A stretch of 64,000 nt of DNA, taken from the NCBI RefSeq assembly GCF_000807855.2, contig NZ_JRYR02000002.1, forward strand, positions 1,269,429 through 1,333,428, in the 5' to 3' direction. This DNA comes from Flammeovirga pacifica. Lineage in GTDB: Bacteria; Bacteroidota; Bacteroidia; Cytophagales; Flammeovirgaceae. Below the pieces are notes generated by a model. That model saw nothing but the letters and a program-made list of their open reading frames with translations. It was not told the DNA's origin and ran no database searches. A program made the translations under genes and the position numbers. Position 1 is the first letter of the stretch; each line of letters starts with the position of its first letter. Shown in pieces: positions 1 to 9,506 of the stretch.

Positions 1-1262
1 TGACTTTTGATTTAGAAAAAACAATCAGTTTCTATACTGGTCAGCAAATCTTCGTGGCAATTACTTATCCAACAGGAATGGAATATCCACAAGGTATTGC
101 AGATGTAAGTGAGCGTTTAGAGAATACATTCTTTGTACCTACATCTAATGGATGGGAAGATATCACAGCTTCACCTCAATTTGAGAAAAAAGGCTACATG
201 GTAAGAGCTATGGCTAAAACTGCTCAAGAAGGGATATGGTTGTCAATAGATCAAAAAGAAGGTAGCACACCAATAGCTGAGTCTACAGAATTGACGTTAA
301 GTTATGACGCAAAGTATGCAAAAGCATATGCTGATTATGCCGCTAAAGTGACCATCCTTTCTAATGATCCTAACCATGAAGGGACTTCATTCTATACTTC
401 AATGCACGTTAACCAAGGTCCACAATTCCAATTAGGCGATACCACTTTTATGGTGTATGAAAATGACACTACAATGTTATCAGTTGCAATTGAAGAGATC
501 GAAGGCGACGAGTATACAGTAACAGTAGATGGCTTAAGTGATATTGGTTCATATAAAGTGGAAAATGACACGGTATATATCACCTTTACTCCAGACCACA
601 CACATGCTGGCGAATATGTTTTATCTTTCTTGGGAGAAGATGAACATGGTACAACTTCAGAAGGTATTTTGAATGTAAATGTGATACATGTTAATCAACC
701 TCCTCATATTAAAGAAGCCTCTGATATTGAATTAACTATTGGAGATGTTCACTATCAAGACCCTTCTGAGATCTTTGGTGATGTGGATGGTGATGCACTT
801 ACTTATCAAATTGCTGACTCTGGAAACGGTGTTGTCTTAGTTGGATTGTCTGATGGTCAGTTTGCTTTCTCTGCAATTACTGTCGGTATATCAGAAGTAG
901 CAATGATGGCTACAGATGTACATGGTTTAACTACAATTGCTATGATTTCTGTTGAAGTTAAAGCCGAAGATGATGATATCACTTCTACTTTACCTTCACC
1001 AAAAGAATCATCAATTACAGTATATCCTAACCCTGTTCTTACGCAAACTACATTTGCATTCGATGCACAAATATCAGGTAATGTTAGCTTGATCATTCAT
1101 AACTTACAAGGCGTTCAAATGGAATCAATGGATGCCGGTCATATGAATAGAGGTCGTCATGAATTAGTTTATGATGCTTCTACACTACCATCAGGAATTT
1201 ATATTTACTCCCTACTTATTGATGGTGAACTATCACACTTTGGAAAGTTTATTAAGCGATAA
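1..1262 (+). CDS. C-terminal part of a T9SS-secreted multidomain protein (5' end outside window)
   Basis: The frame is already open at the first bases of the window, so the GTG near base 54 is an internal Val codon and not a start. What is visible is a beta-rich tail: a segment ending near base 400, two Ig/cadherin-like stretches (motifs VNQGPQF and HVNQPPHI introduce each; DVDGDALTYQI is cadherin-like), an acidic linker (EDDD), and a final ~80-residue type A T9SS sorting domain. That domain starts at SSITVYPNP, contains LPSGIYIYSL and ends in KFIKR. The protein should therefore be exported across the outer membrane and kept at the surface or released. The catalytic or binding part lies upstream; similar tails occur on secreted S8 peptidases of this group, but nothing here proves that. 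Confidence 0.8.
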   Translation, partial: TFDLEKTISFYTGQQIFVAITYPTGMEYPQGIADVSERLENTFFVPTSNGWEDITASPQFEKKGYMVRAMAKTAQEGIWLSIDQKEGSTPIAESTELTLSYDAKYAKAYADYAAKVTILSNDPNHEGTSFYTSMHVNQGPQFQLGDTTFMVYENDTTMLSVAIEEIEGDEYTVTVDGLSDIGSYKVENDTVYITFTPDHTHAGEYVLSFLGEDEHGTTSEGILNVNVIHVNQPPHIKEASDIELTIGDVHYQDPSEIFGDVDGDALTYQIADSGNGVVLVGLSDGQFAFSAITVGISEVAMMATDVHGLTTIAMISVEVKAEDDDITSTLPSPKESSITVYPNPVLTQTTFAFDAQISGNVSLIIHNLQGVQMESMDAGHMNRGRHELVYDASTLPSGIYIYSLLIDGELSHFGKFIKR

Positions 1263-1290
1263 GTTTAATAGATGATAACTAAAATTGTTA

Positions 1291-1325
1291 AAACCGCTCC
1301 TTCTTTGAGGAGTGGTTTTTTTTTG
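1291..1325 (+). terminator. Rho-independent terminator
   Basis: A stem AAACCGCTCC / GGAGTGGTTT (one G-T wobble) is followed by a run of about nine T, 28 bases after the stop of the upstream gene. Confidence 0.85.
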
Positions 1326-1351
1326 AATTGATCGTAAAGAGATAATGCATT

Positions 1352-2464
1352 TTATAAGCCTCCATATCTTTTTTCAATGGATACATAATCATGAATATTT
1401 TGCAGATATTCTTTCAATGTCTCTGGTGGTGTATTCCAATTGGGGTCTGGAATAAATGGGTACACCTCTGTCTTATAATCCCTGCCACTATAAAAAGATG
1501 CATCGATAGTACAGGCAGATAATTCTTTCAATGGTTTTAAATAAATATACCCATCACAAATATCCCTTAATTTTACATTCTCCTGACAAAATCCTAATGA
1601 ACTATGATCGGGTAGATTTCCGATGACCCCTGAAACATCAAAACCAATCTTTCCGATATGTCTTTTTTGAATCATTTCAACTAATTTACCATCTGCAGGG
1701 GTACTGCTTTTGTATCCGTTATCTTTATAACCATAGAATGCTTGATGAAATAAAATCGTAAATACTTTATCTCCTAACATATCATACAACCTATTTCCTA
1801 GATAGATATCTACAAAAGGACAATTAGGATCTTTTATTGGTTTTTGAACATCATGCGTAAATTTTGAAAAAGCATGTGGTGTGCCAACCAATAACAATGC
1901 TTTTTCTTTTTTATCAATGATTTCCTTTTGAACGATTTCGCTTCTAAAAGAATCAATTTCACCTAAGTTAAATACTTCATCTAAACTCTCTTTTTGATGT
2001 TCCATATCAAATTTATCCCAATGAAACTTATAGCTTAAATTGATTATTCTAAACTTCTTTTGTTGTGAAGATAAGGTCTGATTAAACTCCCATACTTTAT
2101 GATAGATTTCATGATATTCTAGAAAAGCCCATCCTACATTATAATAGAAAAAAATATCCTTCGTTTTTTGTGGGTCATATTCATCTGCTACTAATAGTTC
2201 GTCTAATTCTTCTTGCATTTCATAAGCACCGAATTCCATTCCTAAATAATAAATTCCGTTTTTATATAAACTTGGAATAATACTTTGGATAAATTCTATA
2301 TTTTCTTTTACACCATGTTCTTCGCCTAAAAGAATAATATCGTGGTTTTGAAATTTCTTGATTATATAGTCTTTAGGTAACAAAGGAGCACTAAAGTTTT
2401 CCTTTTTCGCATTGGTACAAGAAAAAAGAAAAACTGAAAGGAAGAGGTACAAATAAATACGCAT
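1352..2464 (-). CDS. Tiki/TraB/ChaN-superfamily-like lipoprotein
   Basis: 370 residues. The N-terminus is a lipoprotein signal with lipobox FLFSC (Cys at about residue 16), so it is probably anchored in the envelope. Early in the mature part, HDIILLGEEHGVKEN followed by YYLGMEFG resembles the GE.H signature of the Tiki/TraB/ChaN (haem-binding uptake, erythromycin-esterase-like) superfamily. In that superfamily the conserved Glu and His residues bind metal or haem. A second region around LLVGTPHAFSK may supply the C-terminal His element. Family known: these proteins are metal-dependent peptidases or haem-binding factors. Which applies here cannot be told from sequence alone. It is monocistronic and divergent from the small lipoprotein gene at 2649. 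Confidence 0.55.
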   Translation of the reverse strand: MRIYLYLFLSVFLFSCTNAKKENFSAPLLPKDYIIKKFQNHDIILLGEEHGVKENIEFIQSIIPSLYKNGIYYLGMEFGAYEMQEELDELLVADEYDPQKTKDIFFYYNVGWAFLEYHEIYHKVWEFNQTLSSQQKKFRIINLSYKFHWDKFDMEHQKESLDEVFNLGEIDSFRSEIVQKEIIDKKEKALLLVGTPHAFSKFTHDVQKPIKDPNCPFVDIYLGNRLYDMLGDKVFTILFHQAFYGYKDNGYKSSTPADGKLVEMIQKRHIGKIGFDVSGVIGNLPDHSSLGFCQENVKLRDICDGYIYLKPLKELSACTIDASFYSGRDYKTEVYPFIPDPNWNTPPETLKEYLQNIHDYVSIEKRYGGL

Positions 2465-2648
2465 AGTGTGTCGTAATCAGTAATTTATCAAAATAACAAC
2501 TTCATAGTCGTGCTTATATTACCCAATTCAAGGGTAAAAAATGTTAACAAAGCAAAAACAAATTATCTTTTGCACAATGTTATCGTAATAAGATAATTCA
2601 ATCTATAAATAATAACACTCTCAACTATTCATCATTAAACCTATTTCA

Positions 2649-3176
2649 ATGAAACATTTTTTATTGATCGTTATTTCAATGGCTACATTTTTTTCATGTA
2701 CCAAAAAAGAAGACGTTCTTCCATCATCTCATCAAACAATAAAAGAACAATACCACACCTATTTTTCTAATGGAGCTTCGGAATTAAAAATATTCGATGA
2801 CAATACTTTCGAATACATTTCACATTCAGAAAATGAAGATAGTATAATGCATGTATTCGGAGAACAGAGAATAAAAGTGTTTTCCGATTATCAATACAAG
2901 AAAATCACCCTTAAGGGAAAAGTCTTATCAAAAAGTCAAGTAGAAGAAAGTAATGGGCTTCAAAGCTTATTTGTATTTAAAGTAGAACAATTAAATACAA
3001 GTGGAAATCAAGCACAATGGAGGGCTGAAAATCACAAACCTCAATACATACCGCAAATAGAATTCACTCACGAAACAGTAGACTCCACTTTTGAATTGGT
3101 CATCTTTAACCATGATTTAGTAGATCCTGTCAATGGGATATTTAAGTATCAACCTAAATATACTTTAGCACCATAA
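2649..3176 (+). CDS. Small lipoprotein of unknown function
   Basis: 175 residues. The signal peptide ends in the lipobox TFFSC followed by TKKED, a charged +2 region typical of Bacteroidota lipoproteins exposed on the cell surface. The mature part is polar, with alternating hydrophobic residues that suggest a beta-sandwich; no family recognised. It is transcribed alone and ends at a strong bidirectional hairpin. Confidence 0.65.
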   Translation: MKHFLLIVISMATFFSCTKKEDVLPSSHQTIKEQYHTYFSNGASELKIFDDNTFEYISHSENEDSIMHVFGEQRIKVFSDYQYKKITLKGKVLSKSQVEESNGLQSLFVFKVEQLNTSGNQAQWRAENHKPQYIPQIEFTHETVDSTFELVIFNHDLVDPVNGIFKYQPKYTLAP

Positions 3177-3180
3177 AAAA

Positions 3181-3223
3181 AGCACGAATAGCCTATTTGG
3201 AGAGTGAGGCTATTCGTGCTTTT
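3181..3223. terminator. Bidirectional terminator
   Basis: A perfect 14-bp stem, AGCACGAATAGCCT / AGGCTATTCGTGCT, has an A-run on the left and a short T-run on the right. It lies between convergent genes ending at 3176 (+) and 3245 (-). Confidence 0.9.
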
Positions 3224-3244
3224 CCATTTATAAATCTATAATAA

Positions 3245-5032
3245 TTACAGCTCTATTTTTTTATCCTTTGGATATTTAACACTGTACCTTATCACTACCT
3301 CTTTAATTTCTTTAGGAGCTAGTGTCACTTCCCACTTCACCTCTCCTGTATTCTTATTTAATTTCCCTCCTGATAAATCAATTATTTCTACTTGAATTTC
3401 TTTTCTTTCAGAAACTGGAATTTGATCTAAAAGATTACAAGTAATCTCTTCTGATTTATTATTCTTTAAAGTGATCTTAAATGATTCGTTTAATTTCTGA
3501 GAAGAACCTATTGTTTTCTTCTCTTCGTATTTGTTCAGTTTTTCTCGATCCACAGAAACAAAATTGTCTACACCAAAAGATATATTTAAAGAATCTGATA
3601 GGTTGTTAGTTTGAATATCTGTCTTTCCGACATAAGCATTATCTAAAAATATATTGGCTTGTCCACTCATTAATTGTATCTCTTCCCAATCTTTTAAAAT
3701 AGCAGTGAGGTATACATACTTAGACAATTTCGGAACACTATTATATTCAAAATCTGCAGACACTTTATTTTGTTTAAATATGACTGTTTTTTTCGTATTA
3801 TCTGATAATATGTTTTGCTTATCGGCAAGTGTAAACTCTAAAGCAGTTCTGTTTTTATTGGCTAATGTTTTATACTTATTAGACTGTCCATTCTTCTTGG
3901 TACTAACTAAAATAACTCCATTTCTACCTCTTGAACCATATATAGCTGTAGAAGAAGCATCTTTTAATATATTAATTTCTTCAATTGCCTCAGGTGGTAA
4001 ATTAGGATTATGCTTTTGGGGAACACCATCTACTATATACAAGGGGGGATTAGAGTCCTTTACAGATGTGCCTCTAATCATAGCTACTTCGTTCAAAGAT
4101 GATTTTTTGAGGTATCCCATGTCGTCTTCCTCTTGAATTTCCACACCCGCAACTTGATCTTGAAGCATCTGTCCTACATCTTTTTGATAAGCAATATAAT
4201 TAGGGTAAAGTGTAGGTATATTTCCTGAAACATGTTGTTTTGCAGTCGATAATTTAATTTTCACACCTTCCCAATCTATACCAGTATTTTGAGTAATATT
4301 GGCTTTAAAAGAAATATTTACTTTAGATTCTGCACTGGCAGTTCTGATATCATAGGTAGGGTACCATCTAGCTCCGTATACCTGATAAGAAAAGTGTAAC
4401 GGGATTTCTTTTGCCACACTACTTTCATAAGTTACAATAATTTTCCCTTGATATTTATTGGTATTTCTACCTCCTCTTCTCAATTGATTTTGAAGCACTT
4501 TCAAATCCTCTTTCAGTACTTTGAGCTCTTTCTCAATAGAATATTTTGAAGTACTCAACTTTTTTAATTGATTTCCATACAAGACCATGTATTGTTGAAA
4601 ATCTGATGAGCTTGATGAAGTAGAATTTATTTTTTTATTTTCCTTTAAGAAAGATAGTTCTTCTGATACAATGGTGAGATCTAAATTCAATTTATTGATT
4701 TGCTCTTGTAATACATCAATTTTCTCTTTTAATAATTGATGCTTCTCGTTTTCCTCTTTTACAGTAATGTAGTCTTTTTCATACCTTACATTTAAAATAG
4801 TAAATGTATTGTTGCCTTCTACTCTAATAGATTCATCCTTGATATTCTTTGATAAATTGGTGATTTCCAATTCATGATTTCCTTTTTTTACAAAGGCATT
4901 GGCTGTTCTATTAATACGAGCAGCATTTGTAAAAACAGTAACATCTTCAATGGTACTTTTCTCTACAGTTTGACCTATTAGTGTAAAAGGTATTATAATT
5001 AGGAGGATAGATAAGTGGCTTATTAATTTCAT
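3245..5032 (-). CDS. DUF4140/DUF4139 (mucoidy-inhibitor-like) protein with inserted TonB-plug-like segment
   Basis: 595 residues with a signal peptide ending near LIGQ. The N-terminal part (about 25-125: VEKSTIEDVTVFTNAARINR) is DUF4140-like. It is followed by a coiled coil (about 95-190) and a DUF4139-like beta-rich domain (GARWYPTYDIR; DWEGVKIKLSTA) that continues to the end (KEVVIRYSVKYP). Between the halves of that domain, residues about 285-378 read QDQVAG, PPLYIVDGVP, INILKDASSTAIYG and GRNGVILVSTK. This is the order and spacing of the SusC/TonB-receptor plug, and the genuine SusC in this window (14807-17851) has the same landmarks. No beta-barrel follows, so it is not a transporter. 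The role of MuiA-like proteins is poorly defined; the plug-like insert may mediate a protein contact at the outer membrane. Confidence 0.75.
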   Translation of the reverse strand: MKLISHLSILLIIIPFTLIGQTVEKSTIEDVTVFTNAARINRTANAFVKKGNHELEITNLSKNIKDESIRVEGNNTFTILNVRYEKDYITVKEENEKHQLLKEKIDVLQEQINKLNLDLTIVSEELSFLKENKKINSTSSSSSDFQQYMVLYGNQLKKLSTSKYSIEKELKVLKEDLKVLQNQLRRGGRNTNKYQGKIIVTYESSVAKEIPLHFSYQVYGARWYPTYDIRTASAESKVNISFKANITQNTGIDWEGVKIKLSTAKQHVSGNIPTLYPNYIAYQKDVGQMLQDQVAGVEIQEEDDMGYLKKSSLNEVAMIRGTSVKDSNPPLYIVDGVPQKHNPNLPPEAIEEINILKDASSTAIYGSRGRNGVILVSTKKNGQSNKYKTLANKNRTALEFTLADKQNILSDNTKKTVIFKQNKVSADFEYNSVPKLSKYVYLTAILKDWEEIQLMSGQANIFLDNAYVGKTDIQTNNLSDSLNISFGVDNFVSVDREKLNKYEEKKTIGSSQKLNESFKITLKNNKSEEITCNLLDQIPVSERKEIQVEIIDLSGGKLNKNTGEVKWEVTLAPKEIKEVVIRYSVKYPKDKKIEL

Positions 5033-5503
5033 ATATAAGAGAGTTTAATTTTTTAAATTATCATTATAAGGACACATTACATCAATCGAAAGCCAAATTA
5101 TCTAACATTATTTAAGAATTTAACCCTCAAATTATTCCAATAACAATTTATAACGCAGAATAAAATCCGTTTATCCGACTTTTTTTCAAAAAGAACTAAT
5201 ATTGAAAATTTTGGCCTAATCTGTTATTTGTCTAGTAAAAATCAGCCCTATTTTAACTGAACAAAAAATTAAATTAAAGAGTAAAAAACAATAATAACAA
5301 TGCACATAACTAATAAATGAGAGTGTGGCTAACTAAAATAATACAGCATCATTGACCACTTGAATAAAATGAATATTCAGTTTTTGTCTAGTCTATTTAG
5401 TTGTTGTCATTACACTTAATAAGTTAATTGACTTTCGAAATGAATTATAAACGACAACCAGTTTTTTTTTATACCCTTTGGGTTTTACACAAACTTTAAT
5501 GAA
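5033..5503. other. Divergent intergenic region, no gene seen
   Basis: 471 AT-rich bases between the starts of the DUF4139 gene (-) and the beta-agarase gene (+). No open frame with a plausible start, and no RNA fold, was recognised. It should hold both promoters. The stretch just before the agarase start (about 5470-5503) contains TACCCTTTG, close to the Bacteroidota -7 box TAnnTTTG but with one extra base. Confidence 0.5.
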
Positions 5504-8329
5504 ATGAAGTACTTTAATTTACTTTTTCTCTCTTTTCTTTGTACTACTGTAATAGCACAAGATTGGAGTAGTATTCCAGTACCTGCAGACGCAGGAAATG
5601 GCAAAACATGGGAGCTTCAAGAGAATGTTTCTGATGACTTTAACTACACATTTGACGCAGTTAATTCTCGCTCAAATTTTGGTAATGGGAAATGGTATAA
5701 TTTCTACCACAATACATGGGATGGCCCAGGAACGACGTATTGGAAATACCAAAATGTTGCAGTAAAAGATGGTAGTCTTGTCATCAATACCTCAAGATGG
5801 GACCAAAGTAACCAATCCAATCCTTGGAACGGAAACTCTCCAAAAATGGGGAAACCTAATAACGGAGTAAACTCAGGCTGTGTTACTTCTAATGCCAAAG
5901 TACAGTATCCTGTATACGTAGAATCGGCTATTAGTGTCGCCAATATTGATCTAGCTTCTTGTTTCTGGTTATTAAGCCCAGACGATACTCAAGAGATTGA
6001 TATTATCGAAAACTATGGTGGCGTTGATGGATTCAAACATCTTACACACATTTCACACCATTCATTTATTCGTTCTCCTTTTCATGATTATCAACCAAGA
6101 GATTGGAATAGCTGGTGGCCCGATAGTAGAGTAAATACCTCTTATGGTTGGGGCGATTGGGCATGGAACAACGGAGATAGAAGATACCTTAGGTTAGGTG
6201 TCTATTGGAAAACTCCTTTCCATTTCGAATATTATATTGATGGTGATCTTGTAAGGGTAATGTATCATAATGCTATTGCTACGTTAATGAATGGCACATG
6301 GGAGTATACTTATTACAATCAAATTCATCCAGCCGGAACACAAGACTCATATGGTAATAATATAGGTGGACAACCTGTCAATTTATCTAACGGATATTCT
6401 GCGGTCACTAATTATGCTTATTCTAGTGAGTTTGAATTTGCAACATTACAAGCAGCTAGCAATGCTTCAAATGGCTACAATGTGATTGATCCGGGTGAAT
6501 ATCAAAATGGTAACGGATTTACAAAAGAAATGGATATCATTATCAATGTAGAATCACAAAGTTGGTTGGTATCTTATGGCAAAACTCCTACAGATGCTTC
6601 ATTAGCAAATCCAGCAAAAAATGCCATGGAAGTAGATTGGGTTCGTGTGTATAAGCCAGTGAATGGCGGTACACCAACTCCTCCTGTGTCCGTAAGTGGA
6701 GTTTCTATTTCTCCTACTTCTTTATCTTTAGAAACAGGTGATACAGGGAACCTTACCGGGCAAGTTATTCCATCGAATGCGGATGTTCAAACAATGACAT
6801 TTACATCAAATAATGATGCTGTTGCCACTGTTAACCAATCTGGATTAGTCACTGCCATTGCAGAAGGTACAGCTGTGATTACAGCCACTACTACCGATGG
6901 TGGTTTTACGGCAACATCAACAATTACGGTATCAACAACAGGTACAACACCTCCTCCATCTGGAGAAACTCTTGTTATCGAGGCGGAAGATTTTGCTAGA
7001 ACAAGTGGTACTTTTAACGATGGCTTTGTTCCATATGGAGCAAACAAAATTAGTGGTACTGGTATTAACTGGGTAAACTCAGGGGATTATGTAGAATTCG
7101 ATGTTAATGCTACCGCAGGTACTTATGAAGTAAGTTATAGTATATCTACTCCATCAAATAATGCCGCAATTTCTCTAAGTGCCAATGGTACTTCTGCCGG
7201 ATCTACTCCTGTTCCTAATAATGGGTCTTGGGATAATTATTCTGATCTAGACGCTGGATTTACCATAGTATTATCAGAAGGAAGTAATGTGATTAGAGCA
7301 ACAGCTTCTGGAAGTAATAATTGGCAATGGAATTTAGATAAAATTACATTAACAGCTGTAGAAGGTGAACAAACAATTCCTGTTACAGGAGTTAGTGTAA
7401 ACCCTGGTAATCTGACATTAGAAATTAATGAAACAGGAAACCTTACAGGTCAGGTGAGCCCTGCAAATGCAGATGATCAAACCATGACTTTCACCTCTAA
7501 TAATACTTCTGTAGCTACCGTAACTTCTTCTGGTGTGGTTACAGCGATAGCAGAAGGTACTGCTATAATTACTGCTACAACTACTGATGGAGGTTTTACG
7601 GCAACATCAAACATAACAGTAAATGCAACTGATGAAGGTCCTGGAACTGGAAACCCAGCGGAAACCATTGTCATCGAAGCAGAAGATTTTATTGCTACGG
7701 GTGGTACTTATAATGATGGTAATGTTCCTTTTGGAGTAAACAAAGCCAACAACATAGGAATCAATTGGGTAAATTCTGAAGATTATGCAGATTATGAAAT
7801 CAATGTGACAGGTGCAGGTACTTATGATATTCAATATATGATCTCTACTCCTACAAATGGAGACACAAGAATTCAACTTCAAATAGATGGAGCAGCGGTT
7901 TCTACAGACAATGTAGCGAATAATGGTCAGTGGGATGATTATCAAGCACTAAATGGAAGTAGTGTTCAACTTTCTGAAGGCACACATACAGTTAGAGTTT
8001 ATGCTATTGGCGATGCTACTTGGCAATGGAACTTGGATAAAATTACTTTAACTCCTCAAAGTTCATCTTCAAGAATTGCTGCAGAAGTAACTCGAAATGA
8101 TATGTATGTATTCCCTAACCCAACAAGAGGTCAGGTAAATATTTCTGGTATCTCTACAGGTGATTATACGTTTACAATCTACAATATGAATGGTGTTCAG
8201 GTACATTCAGAAAATGCGTATTTCTCTATCAAAAAGACCATCGATATTAGTACATTGTCTAGTGGCATCTACTTTATCAAGGTTGCAGGTAAAGAAGGAA
8301 GTTATAATGCGAGAATATTAGTAAAATAA
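5504..8329 (+). CDS. GH16 beta-agarase with two Big2-CBM6 units and T9SS sorting domain
   Basis: 941 residues, signal peptide ending at VIAQ. The mature N-terminus (DWSSIPVPADAGNGKTWE) closely follows beta-agarase A of Zobellia from memory, as do YHNTWDGPG, WLLSPDDTQEIDIIE, HISHHSFIRSPF and FEYYIDGDLVR. The GH16 catalytic signature is ExDxxE at Glu164 (nucleophile), Asp166 and Glu169 (acid/base). These enzymes cut beta-1,4 bonds of agarose outside the cell. An insertion of about 50 residues lies between MYHNA and TKEMDIIIN. Downstream, two tandem units each consist of a Big2 Ig domain (about 396-476 and 626-706) and a CBM6 module (about 488-620 and 720-850; EAEDF start, WNLDKITL end). A T9SS type A domain (about 862-941) closes the protein. 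Secretion to the surface or medium is expected. Porphyran rather than agarose as substrate is less likely. Confidence 0.9.
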   Translation: MKYFNLLFLSFLCTTVIAQDWSSIPVPADAGNGKTWELQENVSDDFNYTFDAVNSRSNFGNGKWYNFYHNTWDGPGTTYWKYQNVAVKDGSLVINTSRWDQSNQSNPWNGNSPKMGKPNNGVNSGCVTSNAKVQYPVYVESAISVANIDLASCFWLLSPDDTQEIDIIENYGGVDGFKHLTHISHHSFIRSPFHDYQPRDWNSWWPDSRVNTSYGWGDWAWNNGDRRYLRLGVYWKTPFHFEYYIDGDLVRVMYHNAIATLMNGTWEYTYYNQIHPAGTQDSYGNNIGGQPVNLSNGYSAVTNYAYSSEFEFATLQAASNASNGYNVIDPGEYQNGNGFTKEMDIIINVESQSWLVSYGKTPTDASLANPAKNAMEVDWVRVYKPVNGGTPTPPVSVSGVSISPTSLSLETGDTGNLTGQVIPSNADVQTMTFTSNNDAVATVNQSGLVTAIAEGTAVITATTTDGGFTATSTITVSTTGTTPPPSGETLVIEAEDFARTSGTFNDGFVPYGANKISGTGINWVNSGDYVEFDVNATAGTYEVSYSISTPSNNAAISLSANGTSAGSTPVPNNGSWDNYSDLDAGFTIVLSEGSNVIRATASGSNNWQWNLDKITLTAVEGEQTIPVTGVSVNPGNLTLEINETGNLTGQVSPANADDQTMTFTSNNTSVATVTSSGVVTAIAEGTAIITATTTDGGFTATSNITVNATDEGPGTGNPAETIVIEAEDFIATGGTYNDGNVPFGVNKANNIGINWVNSEDYADYEINVTGAGTYDIQYMISTPTNGDTRIQLQIDGAAVSTDNVANNGQWDDYQALNGSSVQLSEGTHTVRVYAIGDATWQWNLDKITLTPQSSSSRIAAEVTRNDMYVFPNPTRGQVNISGISTGDYTFTIYNMNGVQVHSENAYFSIKKTIDISTLSSGIYFIKVAGKEGSYNARILVK

Positions 8330-8377
8330 TGAATAACTATTTGTAAGGTACTATTGTACTGCACTTACATTTACTAT

Positions 8378-8408
8378 GGGGAAGGCGATAATCGTCTTCC
8401 CCTTTTTT
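8378..8408 (+). terminator. Rho-independent terminator of the agarase gene
   Basis: Stem GGGGAAGGCGA / TCGTCTTCCCC (one wobble), followed by six T. Confidence 0.9.
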
Positions 8409-8471
8409 ATTTAGTCTATCAAGTCTTTTCCTTAGATGTTGACACTTTTCTCTTTTCAAAAAAATAGTTAT

Positions 8472-9059
8472 TTACTTTAATTCACTGCTTGATGTATTAT
8501 ATATCTCTACTATACGTTCAATATCATGGTGAGAATATTTTCCTTCCAAAATTTTTTTTGAAAGTACCTTATGATCACTGAAGTATTTCGAAAAGACTTC
8601 TGCAAAATGTTTCTTTTTTACTTGAATAACTTTTTTTTGATTTTTCTTTTTGACATACAAACTTTCATGATCAGTAGTAAATGTATGCTGATCAAAACTT
8701 GATACACTTACAGAATGTTTTACTAAAATGTCGACCTTACTTCCTTTTATTTTTAATTCATATATGTCTTCATCATCTGAATAATATGTCACCTTACCAT
8801 AAGAAAAAGACTTAAATTCTACTGGATACAAATAGGTGACCTTTTTTTGAGGAGAATAAATTTTTATTTCAGAATCTAAATAAAATGCTTGAGACGATTT
8901 CTTATAGGCTTCTAATACTTTTCCATTTTTCAATACCACCTTTATCGGTTCAAACTTTTTGTTGTTTTTCAGCTTATCAATATTTTCTTGTGCAGATAAG
9001 GTAAAGGAGATTATAAAAAAGAAAGTAAAAAGGACTGTTTGCTTTGTAAGTTTTTTCAT
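8472..9059 (-). CDS. Exported protein of unknown function
   Basis: 195 residues with a type I signal peptide (TLSAQ). The mature part is Lys-rich and beta-rich: VVLKNGKVLEAYKK, then IKIYSPQKKVTYLYP. A C-terminal helical stretch follows (HFAEVFSKYFSDHKVLSKKI). The start resembles small periplasmic or outer-membrane-associated proteins that begin with a short 'lkdGkvieg' beta hairpin, but no family is certain. It converges on the agarase terminator and borders the toxin-remnant array on its other side. Confidence 0.55.
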   Translation of the reverse strand: MKKLTKQTVLFTFFFIISFTLSAQENIDKLKNNKKFEPIKVVLKNGKVLEAYKKSSQAFYLDSEIKIYSPQKKVTYLYPVEFKSFSYGKVTYYSDDEDIYELKIKGSKVDILVKHSVSVSSFDQHTFTTDHESLYVKKKNQKKVIQVKKKHFAEVFSKYFSDHKVLSKKILEGKYSHHDIERIVEIYNTSSSELK

Positions 9060-9304
9060 TATTTTTTTGAAATTTATTCGATGTACAGCCTACCTACTTA
9101 AACAAAGAATATCTGGATTTTCTTTCTTATGAGGCAATCATTTTACAACCAAAAATAGATTTTTTTGTAACAATAGTTTCATTTTTCTTCAGCTAAATTT
9201 AAGTAAATATATTTCAGCCCATTATAGAGTTATAACTACATTTTTTGTTGATATTTATTTCACATTCCCTCTTAATTGGGAGTAAATTGGCTTGGTTTGT
9301 TGTT

Positions 9305-9367
9305 ATAAGTTACAAACTTATTCAATTGGAGAGTTCGAAGTAACGCCTACGGCTTGATACTTCGAAC
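9305..9367. repeat. Junction repeat, copy A (palindrome plus GTTCGAAGTA hairpin)
   Basis: The palindrome ATAAGTTACAAACTTAT (9305-9321) is followed after a short AATTGGAGA link by the hairpin GTTCGAAGTA ... TACTTCGAAC (9333-9367). Inside that hairpin is a small GCC-TAC-GGC stem. The left flank here is GCTTGGTTTGTTGT, as in copy C2, and no toxin core tail is attached. It closes the array at its promoter-distal end relative to the minus-strand genes. Confidence 0.85.
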
Positions 9368-9419
9368 AGTGGGGGGACAAACAGGAACATATTCTTTTCG
9401 CTATCGATTCTATGATTAA

Positions 9420-9484
9420 AGCTACTAAAATGGAAAAATTGTAATAAATAATACAAGCCAATCTATCTGGGGAGGTAGATTGGT
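9420..9484 (-). repeat. Terminator-like hairpin repeat, copy 1
   Basis: CTACTAAAATGGAAAAATTG leads into the stem CCAATCTA / TAGATTGG (9458-9465 and 9476-9483) around a G-rich loop. The same block, with stem GCAATCTA / TAGATTGC, recurs at 11275-11334. It sits just downstream of the immunity-like gene 9507-9770, so it may end minus-strand transcription. Confidence 0.65.
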
Positions 9485-9506
9485 TATTATAGGTAAATAT
9501 AGCCAT

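Noticed and set aside
54-56. GTG as the start of the first gene
   Set aside because: The frame is open back to the window edge and the sequence before it (FYTGQQIF) reads as ordinary coding sequence.
3654-4136. A 160-codon plus-strand frame inside the DUF4139 gene
   Set aside because: It is antisense to the plug-like insert and shows no protein-like composition or ribosome site.
7607-7945. A 112-codon minus-strand frame in the agarase gene
   Set aside because: Antisense to the second Big2-CBM6 unit and full of Ile and Cys from reversed codons.
9318-9506. A 62-codon minus-strand frame ending in HCSKYQAVGVTSNSP
   Set aside because: It is made mostly of repeat and hairpin sequence; the same ending appears by readthrough of the repeat at 12631, so it is not an independent gene.
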